From: Elusimicrobiota bacterium
GTDB taxonomy: Bacteria > Elusimicrobiota > Endomicrobiia > Endomicrobiales > Endomicrobiaceae
Length of the DNA stretch: 64,000 nucleotides
Direction of reading: 5' to 3'
NCBI GenBank assembly: GCA_031274365.1
Contig: JAISQF010000008.1
Span: 53,489 to 117,488 of the forward strand
Both the position numbers and the translations under genes were made by a program. Of this stretch, positions 1 through 9,174 are shown piece by piece. Below the pieces are notes generated by a model that worked only from the letters and a program-made list of their open reading frames with translations, ran no database searches and had not been told where the DNA came from. Every line of letters begins with the position of its first letter. Within the stretch, counting starts at the first letter, position 1.

Positions 1-906
1 TCTGTTTTTTGTTCTAACGACAAACAAATACCACACGTGAACTTTTTCCCCTTGGCTTATATTTCCATGAGAAATAGGAATAGCGATATTTCCGTCATAA
101 ATCTGCGGCAAAATTATAAAAGGATTTTTTATATTTGTTCTGTAATATTTTGCAATTTCAAAACGTCTTAAATTATCCTCTTTTAGATATTTCAATTTCA
201 CATTCAAAACGGCAGCGCAAATATCGCTAAGTCTCGAATTTACTCCTTTATATATATATTCATATTTTTTTATCCCGCCGTAATTTGCAAGACATTTTAT
301 TTTCTCAAAAAGAGATTCGTCATTTGTCAAAACCATTCCGCCGTCTCCCAAAGCGCCGAGATTTTTACCGGGGTAAAAAGAAAATGCCGCCGCGTCTCCG
401 AGATTTCCGGCCATTTTTCCTTTATATACGGCTCCATGCGCTTGAGCGCAATCCTCTATAACTTTTAAATTATATTTTTTTGCTAAAGCGCAGATTTTGT
501 CCATTTGAGCGGTTTGACCATAAAGATGAACTGCCATTATTGCTTTTGTTTTGGGAGTTATTTTTTCGGCAATCAAATCAGGATTGATATTATAACTGCA
601 AATATCAGGCTCTACTAAAACGGGAGCCGCGCCGTTTTCCGATACGGCCAGCATAGAAGCGATAAAAGTGTTTGCTGGAACTATTATCTCGTCGCCCGCG
701 CCAAAACCATAAGCTCTTATAATCAGCTTAAGAGCGTCAAGTCCGTTTGCAACGCCGACAGCGTATTTTGTCCCGCAAAAATCTGCAAAATTTTTGCAAA
801 AACTATCATATTCTTTACCAAGCAAATACCATCCGCTGTCAATTGTTCTTTTGACAGCCTCGTCGATTTCCTTTCTATAACGTTGATTTATTTTATACAA
901 ATCCAT
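1..906 (-). CDS. DegT/DnrJ/EryC1-type sugar aminotransferase, FdtB/QdtB-like (3' end beyond window)
   Basis: PLP-dependent transaminase expected to aminate the 3-keto group of a dTDP-3-keto-6-deoxyhexose in surface-sugar synthesis. The first 302 codons are present; the frame is open to the window edge and the C-terminus is missing. Translation from the ATG at 906 gives an N-terminus with the subgroup-typical [10 protein letters not shown] (residues 23-32), [11 protein letters not shown] (149-159, cofactor-stacking region) and [15 protein letters not shown] (176-190), in which K181 is the expected Schiff-base lysine. The start lies 4 bases beyond the stop of the upstream phosphonoacetaldehyde-reductase-like gene, so they are probably cotranscribed. 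Genes like fdtA and fdtC lie at 13.5-14.4 kb, which favours the FdtB/QdtB role over other members of this broad family. The exact sugar is inferred. Confidence 0.88.
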   Translation of the reverse strand, partial: MDLYKINQRYRKEIDEAVKRTIDSGWYLLGKEYDSFCKNFADFCGTKYAVGVANGLDALKLIIRAYGFGAGDEIIVPANTFIASMLAVSENGAAPVLVEPDICSYNINPDLIAEKITPKTKAIMAVHLYGQTAQMDKICALAKKYNLKVIEDCAQAHGAVYKGKMAGNLGDAAAFSFYPGKNLGALGDGGMVLTNDESLFEKIKCLANYGGIKKYEYIYKGVNSRLSDICAAVLNVKLKYLKEDNLRRFEIAKYYRTNIKNPFIILPQIYDGNIAIPISHGNISQGEKVHVWYLFVVRTKNR

Positions 907-910
907 AAAG

Positions 911-1963
911 CTAATCATTATTAAATAAATCCTCCAATTCTTTTTGTGTAAAAATCCTCGGATTATTAGCCATTCTTTCCAAGTTCACTTCTTTAACGAG
1001 CTCTGCGGTATTATTTATGCCTAATTTTTTTAATCTTGTCTCTAAATTTATTTTCTCAAAAAGTTTGTCAAAATATTCTTTGCTTAAAATATCTTTTAAT
1101 TCTTTTGAAATTTCATTTACATAATCCAATCCTCTTTTATCATTTAACGCGCCGATAGGAATATTGGTATTAGCCGCAAATAATTTTGAAAAACTCAAAG
1201 CCACGGCATGACCGTGAGGAATATTAAATCTTATCGTAAAAACATAAGAAAGCGCATGAGCGGCCGTCGTCTTTGATATATTGATGGCTTTGCCTGCTAA
1301 AAATGAAGCCAGCGACATATTTTCCATACTTTTTTTATCGTTTGAATTTACAAAATCAACGATATTTTCTTTACATAAATAAATTGATTTTTTCGCATAC
1401 CGCCTGCTTTCATCAGTGGAACGAATTGACCAAAAAGATTCCACGGCTTGAGCAAAAGCGTCAAAAGACGAACATGCTTTGAGATATTTCGGACAACTGG
1501 TTAAGAATTGGCTGTCAACAATAGCATAATTTGGCAGAATGCTTTCATCCTCGACGGACTGCTTTTTTCCTTTAACCCAATAAACCGCAAATTTTGTCGC
1601 TTCGCTTCCGGAACCGGCCGTCGTGGGAACAGCTGTTAAAAACAAATGTTTTCCTCTATTAAAATTAAACAATTTTGCAAAATCTATAACGCTGCCTCCG
1701 CCGATAGCAATTATAGCTTGATAATCTTTCTTTAGTTTATTAAGAGCTTTCTGTAAATCCGTATCCGTCGGATTTGTAGAAAAATCTGAATAATAATCAA
1801 TATCGTAACTTTCAAGCAAAGGAATTATTATTCCTCTAAAATTTTCAAAGACTTTTTTACCGGTAAAGATAAGAATTTTTTTTACATTTCCAATTTTTCT
1901 TAGCACAAACGGCAATTCTTTTATAGACCCGCAGGACAAGCTGGCATTATCAACTATCAACAT
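911..1963 (-). CDS. Iron-containing alcohol dehydrogenase, probable phosphonoacetaldehyde reductase (HEP dehydrogenase-like)
   Basis: A 350-residue group III alcohol dehydrogenase. It has the nucleotide-binding [10 protein letters not shown] (88-97), the TTAGSGSE loop (114-121) and metal-site positions D168, Q172, H236 and H250. The Q172 in place of the usual histidine, in a [12 protein letters not shown] context, resembles the subgroup that reduces phosphonoacetaldehyde to 2-hydroxyethylphosphonate (family knowledge, from memory). Its start overlaps the end of the upstream cytidylyltransferase-PEP-mutase fusion by 14 bases, so the two are translationally coupled. That context is the main reason to assign a phosphonate substrate. 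Another short-chain aldehyde or alcohol is the alternative. Confidence 0.8.
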   Translation of the reverse strand: MLIVDNASLSCGSIKELPFVLRKIGNVKKILIFTGKKVFENFRGIIIPLLESYDIDYYSDFSTNPTDTDLQKALNKLKKDYQAIIAIGGGSVIDFAKLFNFNRGKHLFLTAVPTTAGSGSEATKFAVYWVKGKKQSVEDESILPNYAIVDSQFLTSCPKYLKACSSFDAFAQAVESFWSIRSTDESRRYAKKSIYLCKENIVDFVNSNDKKSMENMSLASFLAGKAINISKTTAAHALSYVFTIRFNIPHGHAVALSFSKLFAANTNIPIGALNDKRGLDYVNEISKELKDILSKEYFDKLFEKINLETRLKKLGINNTAELVKEVNLERMANNPRIFTQKELEDLFNND

Positions 1964-3257
1964 TTCCCCCGGGAATTAAATTAATTATTTCTTTAATAGG
2001 TATGCAGTATTTATCGGACGCTTCTTTTGCTCTGTGATTTTCAAGTATAGATTGGGCAGTCTTTATCATAGCCGGATAAGCCGCGCGTAAAAGTTGATTT
2101 GCGTAAATAACAATTTTGACATTATTTTTAATAAGCTCTTCCTCTTTTACTTGACAATAATAAGACGGCATAGCTATAAGCGGTTTCAAATAACCCAAAC
2201 TATTATAACATTGGCAAAATTCTTTTACCTCTTCAAAACTTTCCTTTTTCCAATGTATCATTATGCCGTCTGCGCCCGACTGTATATACGCTTTAGTTCT
2301 ATCTATGGCATCGTCCAAACTTTTATCAAATATTAAACTTTCGATCTTTGCAAATATCATAAAATTTTCGCCCGTTTGCGCGCGTTTTCCCGCGGCTATT
2401 TTTTGCGAGAAGTTTTCAATACTGTCTTGACCGTCGAAAAATCCGTTTTTAGATAAATTATTATTATTTATTTTGTCGTTGATAGTGATAGCCGAAACGC
2501 CGAGACTTTCAAGAGATTTAATCGTGGAAACAAAATGCTCTATCTGGCCTCCGTTGCTTCCGTCGTAAATTATAGGTTTTGTGGTTATGTCCAACATATC
2601 AAAAATAGTTAAAATCCTCGTTGTAACGTCAAGATAACCGTTGTTGAGTTTGCCTTTTGCAACCGGCTGAGTTAAAGATGAAATCCACATCGCGTCAAAT
2701 TCTCTTCTTTGATTATTTTCGCTTATAAAAACATTTTCAGCTATCAATGAAGTCAAACCGTTATGCGCTTCTATTACTCTTACAATATCTTTATTATCTA
2801 TAAGCCTTTTTAATTTTTGGCTTCTTAAAGACGGAGTTGTTCCTATTTCTTTAAGCGCTTTATTTAATTTCGTCGAAGAAATACCTTCGGTGTAAGGAAC
2901 TTCTATAAGCTCTCCGCCCCATTTTGATATTACTTCTATAACTTTTTGACGGACGGCGGATTGAACTCCGCTTTTCCAATCGTCTCCGTGAACTACAAAA
3001 TTAGGTTTTATTTTTTCCAAATTCTCAGTGTAATCGAGAGTGTCTTGAGGCACAACTTCGTCAACGCCTTTAACATTTTCAATTATCACTTTTCTTTGTT
3101 CAAAACTCATATAGGGAAGTCTCTTATAGCTTGCCACGGCTTTATCGGTAAGCAAACCCACTATCAATTGCCCGCCTAATTTTCTTGCCCGCTCAATAAT
3201 GTTCAAATGTCCCGGATGAAGCAAGTCCGCGCTCATGCCTAAATAAATTTTTTTCAT
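1950..3257 (-). CDS. Cytidylyltransferase / PEP-mutase-like fusion; mutase half catalytically degenerate
   Basis: A 435-residue fusion. Residues 1-135 are a TagD-like nucleotidyltransferase with intact HPGH (14-17) and GISSTK (125-130) motifs. Residues 140-435 are a PEP mutase/isocitrate-lyase fold. Compared with the intact paralogue at 37986-39296 and the known enzyme signature, key mutase residues are changed: the catalytic Asp of the gating region is N205, the second Asp of DxD is S234 (D232 is kept), EDK-x5-NS has become NDK-x5-LS (260-269), the substrate-binding Arg is K304, and HS is HW (335-336). The mutase half is therefore probably non-catalytic or repurposed, while the cytidylyltransferase looks active. 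It is coupled to a phosphonoacetaldehyde-reductase-like gene, suggesting that it activates a phosphonate such as HEP with CTP. That substrate is inference. Confidence 0.85.
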   Translation of the reverse strand: MKKIYLGMSADLLHPGHLNIIERARKLGGQLIVGLLTDKAVASYKRLPYMSFEQRKVIIENVKGVDEVVPQDTLDYTENLEKIKPNFVVHGDDWKSGVQSAVRQKVIEVISKWGGELIEVPYTEGISSTKLNKALKEIGTTPSLRSQKLKRLIDNKDIVRVIEAHNGLTSLIAENVFISENNQRREFDAMWISSLTQPVAKGKLNNGYLDVTTRILTIFDMLDITTKPIIYDGSNGGQIEHFVSTIKSLESLGVSAITINDKINNNNLSKNGFFDGQDSIENFSQKIAAGKRAQTGENFMIFAKIESLIFDKSLDDAIDRTKAYIQSGADGIMIHWKKESFEEVKEFCQCYNSLGYLKPLIAMPSYYCQVKEEELIKNNVKIVIYANQLLRAAYPAMIKTAQSILENHRAKEASDKYCIPIKEIINLIPGGNVDS

Positions 3258-3351
3258 TGCAATACACTGTCCCCAAATTATTTTTACTTAAATCATAAAA
3301 AATAATACTATATTTAAAACTAAAGATAACAACAATACAAAACTTTTATTA

Positions 3352-4491
3352 TTACAAATTAAATGCTTTTTCAATTAATCTAATATCGTCTTGATTATCT
3401 AATTTTTTATATAAACCTATATTTTTTCTTGAAACATTTGGATCAAAAAATCCTTTTTTATAAATATGATTTTCCTCTTTCAAACCGCAAAAATCCATAA
3501 TCTTTTTTATATTTTGTTCATAGTTAAAAACTAAATCTTCAAAACTAATATACATTATATTTTTATTTTCTCCTATCACTAAACGTTCCCTCATTCGTTT
3601 ATAAGAATTAATAAATTCGTCAACTTTTTTAGGCAGCCAAGGAACATCCAATAAAATAGCAGTCGCAAAAACATCCCTTGGATCTCTATAAACATGCAGC
3701 CTTTTCAAATCTTTCACATAATTTTTTATTGTATCATCCGAAACATTCGGACCGATAAATTGATCTAAAACAAGATATTCTTTTGACTCTATAGTCTTAA
3801 AAACTTTATCTAAAAAAATCTGCGCTCTCTGGCGGTAAACATCCAAAGTCAAGTCTTTTTTTGACGCAAATGTATATCCGATATCGCTTGGATAAACTAA
3901 ATATGGAGCGCTGATATTTGTCGGAATAGACTTCTCCTCGTCATCGCAGAAAGATGCATAGCCTATATCCCAGCCCGACAATTTTTTTTTATCTGAAATT
4001 TGATCGACAAATTCCCACATCAACTCCATATATTTATCATTATAAATTCCGCCGTTATTTACATAAAATCTTTCACTAAGTCCGACAAAATGATTTATTA
4101 TATCCGAATTTAATAAACCTGCGGCAATATATTTTTCTAAATCAAGTATGCCGTAACTGTCTCTAAAAATTGTAAATTCTATTTTGGCTTCATCATTTTT
4201 TATTGTTTTGCCTAAAGGGCCGATGCCGTTTTCATCAATGCCGCCGCTGACGGAGCAATTGTCAAATTCTCTCAAAAAATCAATGACGGCCCCCGAACCG
4301 CTATGCCCTTCTCCCGAAACTGAAATCAAGTGAGAACAGTGGCTTTTAGGCTCAGTCCATTCTCTCTTTATGGAACCTCTTTTTGACTCCGATAAAATCT
4401 TTCTTACTCTGATTCTTTTATCTCTGTCATAAATCAAATTAGAAATCATTTTTGCATAAATTTTCTTGAATTTTTTTTTTAATCTATTCAT
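3352..4491 (-). CDS. Sulfotransferase-family protein
   Basis: A 379-residue cytosolic protein. The P-loop-like GEGHSGSGA (60-68) matches the 5'-phosphosulfate-binding loop of PAPS-dependent sulfotransferases. A later YRDPRDVFATA segment matches the 3'-phosphate-binding motif. A further YISFEDLVFNYE segment is also typical of the family. The basic N-terminus resembles the basic N-terminal segments of other proteins in this locus. It sits between a phosphomannomutase-like gene and the phosphonate pair, so the acceptor is probably a sugar or lipid-linked glycan precursor, but nothing in the sequence defines it. The ATG at 4491 has a weak AAGG upstream. Confidence 0.75.
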   Translation of the reverse strand: MNRLKKKFKKIYAKMISNLIYDRDKRIRVRKILSESKRGSIKREWTEPKSHCSHLISVSGEGHSGSGAVIDFLREFDNCSVSGGIDENGIGPLGKTIKNDEAKIEFTIFRDSYGILDLEKYIAAGLLNSDIINHFVGLSERFYVNNGGIYNDKYMELMWEFVDQISDKKKLSGWDIGYASFCDDEEKSIPTNISAPYLVYPSDIGYTFASKKDLTLDVYRQRAQIFLDKVFKTIESKEYLVLDQFIGPNVSDDTIKNYVKDLKRLHVYRDPRDVFATAILLDVPWLPKKVDEFINSYKRMRERLVIGENKNIMYISFEDLVFNYEQNIKKIMDFCGLKEENHIYKKGFFDPNVSRKNIGLYKKLDNQDDIRLIEKAFNL

Positions 4492-4502
4492 CTAAGAAAC
4501 CT

Positions 4503-4577
4503 TTATTTATTTTTCTGCATAAAATAATGTTCATATAAATAATCGTCCATATTTAAAAATTTCTTTACTCTATACAT
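4503..4577 (-). CDS. Possible 24-residue small ORF between phosphomannomutase and sulfotransferase genes
   Basis: A short reading frame of 24 codons (starting MYRVKKFLNMDDYLYEHYF) follows a good ribosome-binding site (AGAGGGTGAA directly before the ATG). It fills most of the 99-base gap between its neighbours. It has no signal peptide or membrane segment and I do not recognise it. It could be a real microprotein, a leader peptide, or the remnant of a lost gene, since other gaps in this region hold vestigial gene ends. Confidence 0.25.
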   Translation of the reverse strand: MYRVKKFLNMDDYLYEHYFMQKNK

Positions 4578-4590
4578 TTCACCCTCTATT

Positions 4591-5334
4591 TTATATGCCA
4601 AGGATTTCTAAACACTCTTTCGGATTTTCCACTCCGTGTATTTCATAATTTCCCGCGGCGCGTAAATACTGGACAAGACTGTAATCATTTCCGCCTTCGT
4701 CAATTTTATCTCCAAAAAATATAATTTTTGTTTTTGGAAATTCTTTGCGCAAAATATCTATAACCTGCTCTTTGCCAAACCCTTTTTTAACGATATCTAT
4801 GCTTATATTTCCGCCTATAGAAAATTCATAGCCCGGACAAAGCTTTTTTAATCTATCGACAATTTCTTTTCTCTCCCCGCTGCTATCGTCCCAATTTTTA
4901 TATTTTATTCTTTCGCTGTGAGGGCAGTCTCTGCCAAGCACGCTGAAATTTATCGCTCCGCAGCGTTTCTCTAAATAGTTTGGAAATAATTTGAACGGAT
5001 ATTTTGTCCTCTTGCGTTCTGTTGTTAAGAGATCAACCAGCAAAGCGTCCTCAACAAAAGGCCTGCTAAAAATTTTTTCGCCTTTTTTATAAATCTCATT
5101 TCCCATAGACGAAAAAATACCGCAGATGTAAAAAAATATTTCAGACGGAATTTGCTCTTTAACTTTTACAATATCCGAACCTGAAACTATGTATGCCGAA
5201 TTTGTTTTTATAAAGGGAATGAAACGGCGGGCAAAATATTCCTCCATAGGCAATCTGGCAGGCGTAAGCGTTCCATCCAAATCAAAAAGATACAGAGATT
5301 CATTCGACACTTTTAATATATCCTCTTTTATCAC
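4591..5334 (-). CDS. Eukaryotic-type phosphomannomutase (HAD-IIB)
   Basis: A 247-residue HAD-superfamily phosphomutase interconverting mannose-6-P and mannose-1-P, feeding GDP-mannose-type precursors. FDLDGTLTPAR (17-27) carries the nucleophile D18 and acid/base D20, and is the signature of the eukaryotic-type enzymes. SGSD, INFSVLGRDCPHSER, GGNISID and the metal-binding FFGDKIDEGGNDY follow in the expected order. The length matches the family. The start is a GTG with no obvious Shine-Dalgarno, chosen because the next in-frame ATG lies beyond the catalytic motif. Bacteria normally use unrelated alpha-D-phosphohexomutases for this step, so transfer is possible. Another HAD sugar phosphatase is less likely given the TPAR motif. 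Confidence 0.82.
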   Translation of the reverse strand: MIKEDILKVSNESLYLFDLDGTLTPARLPMEEYFARRFIPFIKTNSAYIVSGSDIVKVKEQIPSEIFFYICGIFSSMGNEIYKKGEKIFSRPFVEDALLVDLLTTERKRTKYPFKLFPNYLEKRCGAINFSVLGRDCPHSERIKYKNWDDSSGERKEIVDRLKKLCPGYEFSIGGNISIDIVKKGFGKEQVIDILRKEFPKTKIIFFGDKIDEGGNDYSLVQYLRAAGNYEIHGVENPKECLEILGI

Positions 5335-5449
5335 TCGGCGCTTGAATTATATTGATTAGACAGACAACTAACGTCCCGAAATTACTCTCATAATAAGCGC
5401 TGTTATATAGATAAATTTTCTATTTTTTCTCTGTCCAATTATTCAATAT

Positions 5450-5884
5450 TTACGACGAAAAATTGGCTTTGTTTTGTCCGCCGACTCCAAATTCCAAACA
5501 AACATTATATTTCCGGCAGACAGGGATTTCTGGAATATTATCTTTTGTTCTGTCTCCGCCGTTTGCAAAAACAAGATTTACATCGGGATATTTTTCGCGG
5601 CATTTTTTAATTCCATCGCAAGCTGAATTATCGCTGTCGTCAAATTCAAAAACTTCAACAACGCCTTTTATATTTTCACATATAATTTTGCGCGATTTAA
5701 AAGGCATAAAAAATTTTCCTTTCTTACGGATAAGCCAATCGTTAGAATTAAGTAATAAAATTACTCCGTCGCTTTTTGAAACGGCGTCTTTAATCAATTC
5801 TATATGTCCCTCATGAACAGGATCAAAACCGCCGCTTACAATATAATACGTTTTCTGATTTTTATTTTCCGTTTTTTGTTCCAT
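5450..5884 (-). CDS. Cytidylyltransferase-like nucleotidyltransferase
   Basis: A 144-residue single-domain protein. SGGFDPVHEGH carries the HxGH nucleotide-binding motif (H24, H27) of the TagD/RfaE-C/CTP:phosphoalcohol superfamily, and a later FANGGDRTKDNIPE segment is found in related uncharacterised members. It should transfer a nucleotidyl group from CTP or ATP to a small phosphorylated alcohol or sugar. The typical ISTTK-type C-terminal motif is not clearly seen, so the substrate cannot be named. It lies 4 bases after the upstream GT8 gene and before the phosphomannomutase gene, consistent with precursor supply for the glycan. Confidence 0.75.
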   Translation of the reverse strand: MEQKTENKNQKTYYIVSGGFDPVHEGHIELIKDAVSKSDGVILLLNSNDWLIRKKGKFFMPFKSRKIICENIKGVVEVFEFDDSDNSACDGIKKCREKYPDVNLVFANGGDRTKDNIPEIPVCRKYNVCLEFGVGGQNKANFSS

Positions 5885-5888
5885 AAAA

Positions 5889-6866
5889 TCAAATTACTCC
5901 TTTTTCTTTAAGAATATTTTCAGAATATCTCCACACTCTATAACGAATTTTATTTTTCAATGATAATTTATTGTAATCAAATTTCTTAAAAATTCTTGTT
6001 TTCTCTAAACCCAACTCGGCAAAAATATCCCACCAAACATCCGCCTTTTTTGTCTCTCTATGCTTCCAAGGTTTCCAAGCGGCATAATGAAGTATTTTTG
6101 GTTTATATAAAGATTCCAGCAATTCTTCTTGCGCATAATGACTTTGAAATCCTTCTTTGGAAATAACATCCATTAAATATGGATATGAAATATATCTCAA
6201 GGAAATATATTTTACTTTATTATCGCAAGCTATATTCATCACATCCTGATCCGGCCACTTTTTTGCAATATTATCGTCATTGACTATTTCAATCATCTTT
6301 TCTTCCAAATTATCCCGCCTAATTTTATCTAAATTCATCACCCATATTCCGCCGGCAAAATAAGTGTCTCTAAATTTATCGCAATTCTCTTTTGAGAAAT
6401 GCGACAATTCGTCTGGATCATTTTTTATAAAAGCATTTTTTACCGCGCCGATATATTGATTTTCTAAATCTAAATCACTCAACTCGGATATATCGTCCAT
6501 AAAAACAACATCCACATCTGAATAAATAATTTTATCAAACTGTGGAAAAAACCTTGCGGCAAAACATTTAACTATTGCATCCGGAGTAAATTTTCTTAAA
6601 TTTTTTTCTAAACCTTCAAAGTTTCCTCTGTCCCACTCTTGCCTCAAAAAACCTTTAACGTCTATAAATTCTAATTCGGCATTCTTATGTTTATTAACAA
6701 TATTAAAAAGCAAATCCTGATTATATTCTGAAATATCCGAATGTAAAACGAACATTTTATAAACTATATCCGTCTTGGCATAATATAATAACGTATGAAA
6801 TGCAACCGCCGCAGGAACAACATAATCGTTATTGAAAGAAAAAAATATTGGATTCTCGTTTTTCAT
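5889..6866 (-). CDS. Glycosyltransferase family 8 (LgtC-like)
   Basis: A 325-residue retaining glycosyltransferase. The protein starts MKNENPIFFSFNNDYVVPAA and contains the metal/nucleotide-binding DVD in KIIYSDVDVVF, an acceptor-side FAGGIWVMNLDKI and HYAAWKPW, all family-8 features. The ATG at 6866 is preferred over an upstream in-frame start at 6929 because a strong GAGGAG ribosome-binding site precedes it and the extra 21 residues do not resemble the family. The C-terminus (RYSENILKEKGVI) is echoed by a vestigial fragment at 9115-9171. It is cytosolic and probably adds a hexose to a lipid-linked glycan; donor and acceptor are unknown. Confidence 0.85.
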   Translation of the reverse strand: MKNENPIFFSFNNDYVVPAAVAFHTLLYYAKTDIVYKMFVLHSDISEYNQDLLFNIVNKHKNAELEFIDVKGFLRQEWDRGNFEGLEKNLRKFTPDAIVKCFAARFFPQFDKIIYSDVDVVFMDDISELSDLDLENQYIGAVKNAFIKNDPDELSHFSKENCDKFRDTYFAGGIWVMNLDKIRRDNLEEKMIEIVNDDNIAKKWPDQDVMNIACDNKVKYISLRYISYPYLMDVISKEGFQSHYAQEELLESLYKPKILHYAAWKPWKHRETKKADVWWDIFAELGLEKTRIFKKFDYNKLSLKNKIRYRVWRYSENILKEKGVI

Positions 6867-6951
6867 ATAATATCTCCTCGCATTAATAATCGCCCAACAT
6901 TTACAATAATGAAATCGAAAAACCGACAAAATATAGTTGTTGTTTAAAGTT

Positions 6952-7899
6952 TTACATATTTTCCTCCTCTCCTTTGTCTTTCCCTTCGCTTGTATTAACT
7001 GTTAAAATACAAACTTTCCCGCCAAGTATATAGTATTTAATCTTATCATTATAAACCTTTTTTCTAAACAATGACAATTTAGAAAACAATTTGTATTTTG
7101 ACATAACATAATCTTTATTCGGATTATCAACTTTAATCTCAAAGTTATGAGTCCTGGCAAATTCTTTCACTTTATTAAACATATCTATATAATCGCTATC
7201 TTTCTTTTTCGCTTCTTGACTATCCTGCAAATTCATAATAGAACCAGCTCTACGAAACCTATAATAGTATGAAACTTTCGGCACTAAAACTATCTTATTT
7301 GAATAATACAACGCAGTGACAGTAAACATAGGATCTTCCCCGTATCCGTATATTCCTGCTTCAAAACTAAGATTTCTGTCCTTAATAAATTCTGTCTTAA
7401 AAAGATATTTCCAAACAGTTAGATGTATAAAACCGTAAACATAGAGTTTGTCATTAGTATTTGTAAGAATGACATTTTGCGAAAAGCTTATAACAGACCA
7501 ATCACATACCCCTCCCCCATCTACAAAAAATCGAAACCCACTACCAGCCATATCCGCTTGAGTGTCAACCGCCGCTTTTAGCATTTTCTCATAATAATCA
7601 AGATCTATATAATCGTCGCTGTCCATAAAATGAATATATTCGCCCTGCGCTTGTTTGATTCCGGCATTTCTTGCACTGGCCGCCAATCCTCTATTAGCCT
7701 GCTTTATAATTTTTATACGCGTATCTTGGCTTGCATATTTTTCATAAATTAAATGCGAACCATCGGTAGATCCGTCGTCAACTATTATTATTTCAAGGTT
7801 TCTATAAGTCTGAAATATTAAATTCTCCAAACACTGAGATAAATATTTCTCAACATTATAAACTGGAACTATTACGGATATTAAAGGATCTCGCGTCAT
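6952..7899 (-). CDS. Glycosyltransferase family 2 (paralogue 1 of 3)
   Basis: A 315-residue inverting GT-A glycosyltransferase. LISVIVPVYN near the N-terminus, IIIVDDGSTDGS and the metal-binding HFMDSDDYID are canonical. It shares nearly identical N-terminal (about 110 residues) and C-terminal (about 45 residues, MSKYKLFSKLSLFRKKVYN) parts with the products of 9175-10095 and 10199-11140, while the middle differs. In-frame G-rich codons encode DGGGV in the variable part. The ATG at 7899 follows a GAGGGG ribosome-binding site. It probably belongs to a diversified set building the same kind of glycan with different linkages. Confidence 0.9.
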   Translation of the reverse strand: MTRDPLISVIVPVYNVEKYLSQCLENLIFQTYRNLEIIIVDDGSTDGSHLIYEKYASQDTRIKIIKQANRGLAASARNAGIKQAQGEYIHFMDSDDYIDLDYYEKMLKAAVDTQADMAGSGFRFFVDGGGVCDWSVISFSQNVILTNTNDKLYVYGFIHLTVWKYLFKTEFIKDRNLSFEAGIYGYGEDPMFTVTALYYSNKIVLVPKVSYYYRFRRAGSIMNLQDSQEAKKKDSDYIDMFNKVKEFARTHNFEIKVDNPNKDYVMSKYKLFSKLSLFRKKVYNDKIKYYILGGKVCILTVNTSEGKDKGEEENM

Positions 7900-7959
7900 T
7901 TTATTCCCCTCATCTGATGAATTTATAGAGTATTTCTTTATGTTTTTTATCTATCTTCT

Positions 7960-9000
7960 TTATACCAACCCTTTTCTATGTAATTTTTTATACAGGTATT
8001 TAAAAACTTTAAGCCTCAATCTTTGCTTAAAACTCATCAATTTTATTCTCTTTTCATTTTCAATTTCTCTTTTACGCATATATGATAACATCAATTCTTC
8101 ATTATTTATGTTTTTAAGAACATTTGTAAACATCTCTAAATAAATTGGCTTAATGGATTTATTTACAATATCATTCTTAAAACAGTCTATTGCTTTTAAT
8201 ATTACTTCATAAGCATTAAGAAAAAAAGCGGCTTTATACTTATTATTATAAAATTCATTATAATCAAGATATATCTGGGCATTTAATGTGTTTTGTTCAA
8301 ATAAAGAAAGAGAAGTCCACACTCCTCCCCCAAGTCTATATACACTTTCTACATTGTTAACATATTTTGCTTTTCCATATTGCAGATGCATCATAAATCT
8401 CCCTGCATCAGCTCTAAAGGAAGCCTCCGAAATCGTCCCTACAGCTTTACTCATTATATCAGGAACTCCTTTCTTAAAAATAACATTCCTAAAAAACGCG
8501 CCGCTTGTTTGAGGAATCAACAGACTCCAATCGATAATATTATCTTGAGAAAAACTGGCTTCTTTTTTTCCATCCTCTCTAAAATATTTATAAGAAAGTT
8601 TTGCCTCGTCCTCATAGGAACATAGTATATTGGTAAAATAAATCGTATACTCGGGATGTGTCTCAAAAAAATCAAAAGCCCTTTGAAGTCTGTTTTCATC
8701 AGTCCAATAATCGTCAGGATCTAAAACGCAAAAATAATCAGTTTTGGTAAGAGAATATGCTCTTATGAGATTTTTAAGAATACCTCTTTCATTATCGTTT
8801 GATAAAAGAGGATATATGTTTGAATATTTACTTGCATACTCCTTAATAATATTGAGAGAATTATCCGTTGAATTATCGTCGGATATTACTATTTGATAGT
8901 CAAAATTTGTCTTCTGAGAAAGAACTGAATCTATCGCTTGTCTTATAAACTTTCCTTTATTATAATTCAGCATTATGACAGTAAACCTATATGCACTCAT
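7960..9000 (-). CDS. Glycosyltransferase family 2
   Basis: A 346-residue GT-A enzyme. The N-terminal FTVIMLNYNKGKF, VISDDNSTDNS and the metal motif VLDPDDYWTDENR place it in GT2, in a branch separate from its neighbours. The C-terminal basic stretch (RLRLKVFKYLYKKLHRKG) may associate with the membrane. An in-frame G-rich stretch encodes LGGGVW. It is probably part of the same transcript as the flanking glycosyltransferase genes; the sugar is unknown. Confidence 0.87.
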   Translation of the reverse strand: MSAYRFTVIMLNYNKGKFIRQAIDSVLSQKTNFDYQIVISDDNSTDNSLNIIKEYASKYSNIYPLLSNDNERGILKNLIRAYSLTKTDYFCVLDPDDYWTDENRLQRAFDFFETHPEYTIYFTNILCSYEDEAKLSYKYFREDGKKEASFSQDNIIDWSLLIPQTSGAFFRNVIFKKGVPDIMSKAVGTISEASFRADAGRFMMHLQYGKAKYVNNVESVYRLGGGVWTSLSLFEQNTLNAQIYLDYNEFYNNKYKAAFFLNAYEVILKAIDCFKNDIVNKSIKPIYLEMFTNVLKNINNEELMLSYMRKREIENEKRIKLMSFKQRLRLKVFKYLYKKLHRKGLV

Positions 9001-9114
9001 CTATCTATCCTTCTTGCGGATATCTACTTATATTCTCGAATTCCAAATCACTTTTCACTTTTGTATATAACACACAATCTTTTATATTTCCCTACTTTTC
9101 TCTCTCATTTTACT

Positions 9115-9171
9115 CTATATAACTCCTTTTTTTAGAATACTATCAGAATATTTCCGCGCTTTATGCGGCAT
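9115..9171 (-). pseudogene. Vestigial 3' tail of a GT8 gene
   Basis: Directly after the stop codon of the GT2 gene at 9175, and in the same frame, 18 codons read MPHKARKYSDSILKKGVI and stop. This resembles the C-terminus of the GT8 protein at 5889-6866 (RYSENILKEKGVI). It looks like the remaining tail of a lost or recombined GT8 gene rather than an independent gene. The match is short, so chance is not excluded. Confidence 0.4.
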
Positions 9172-9174
9172 ACT

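Noticed and set aside
1950-3257. Second PEP mutase as a working duplicate
   Set aside because: Too many catalytic residues are replaced; annotation as an active mutase would be misleading.
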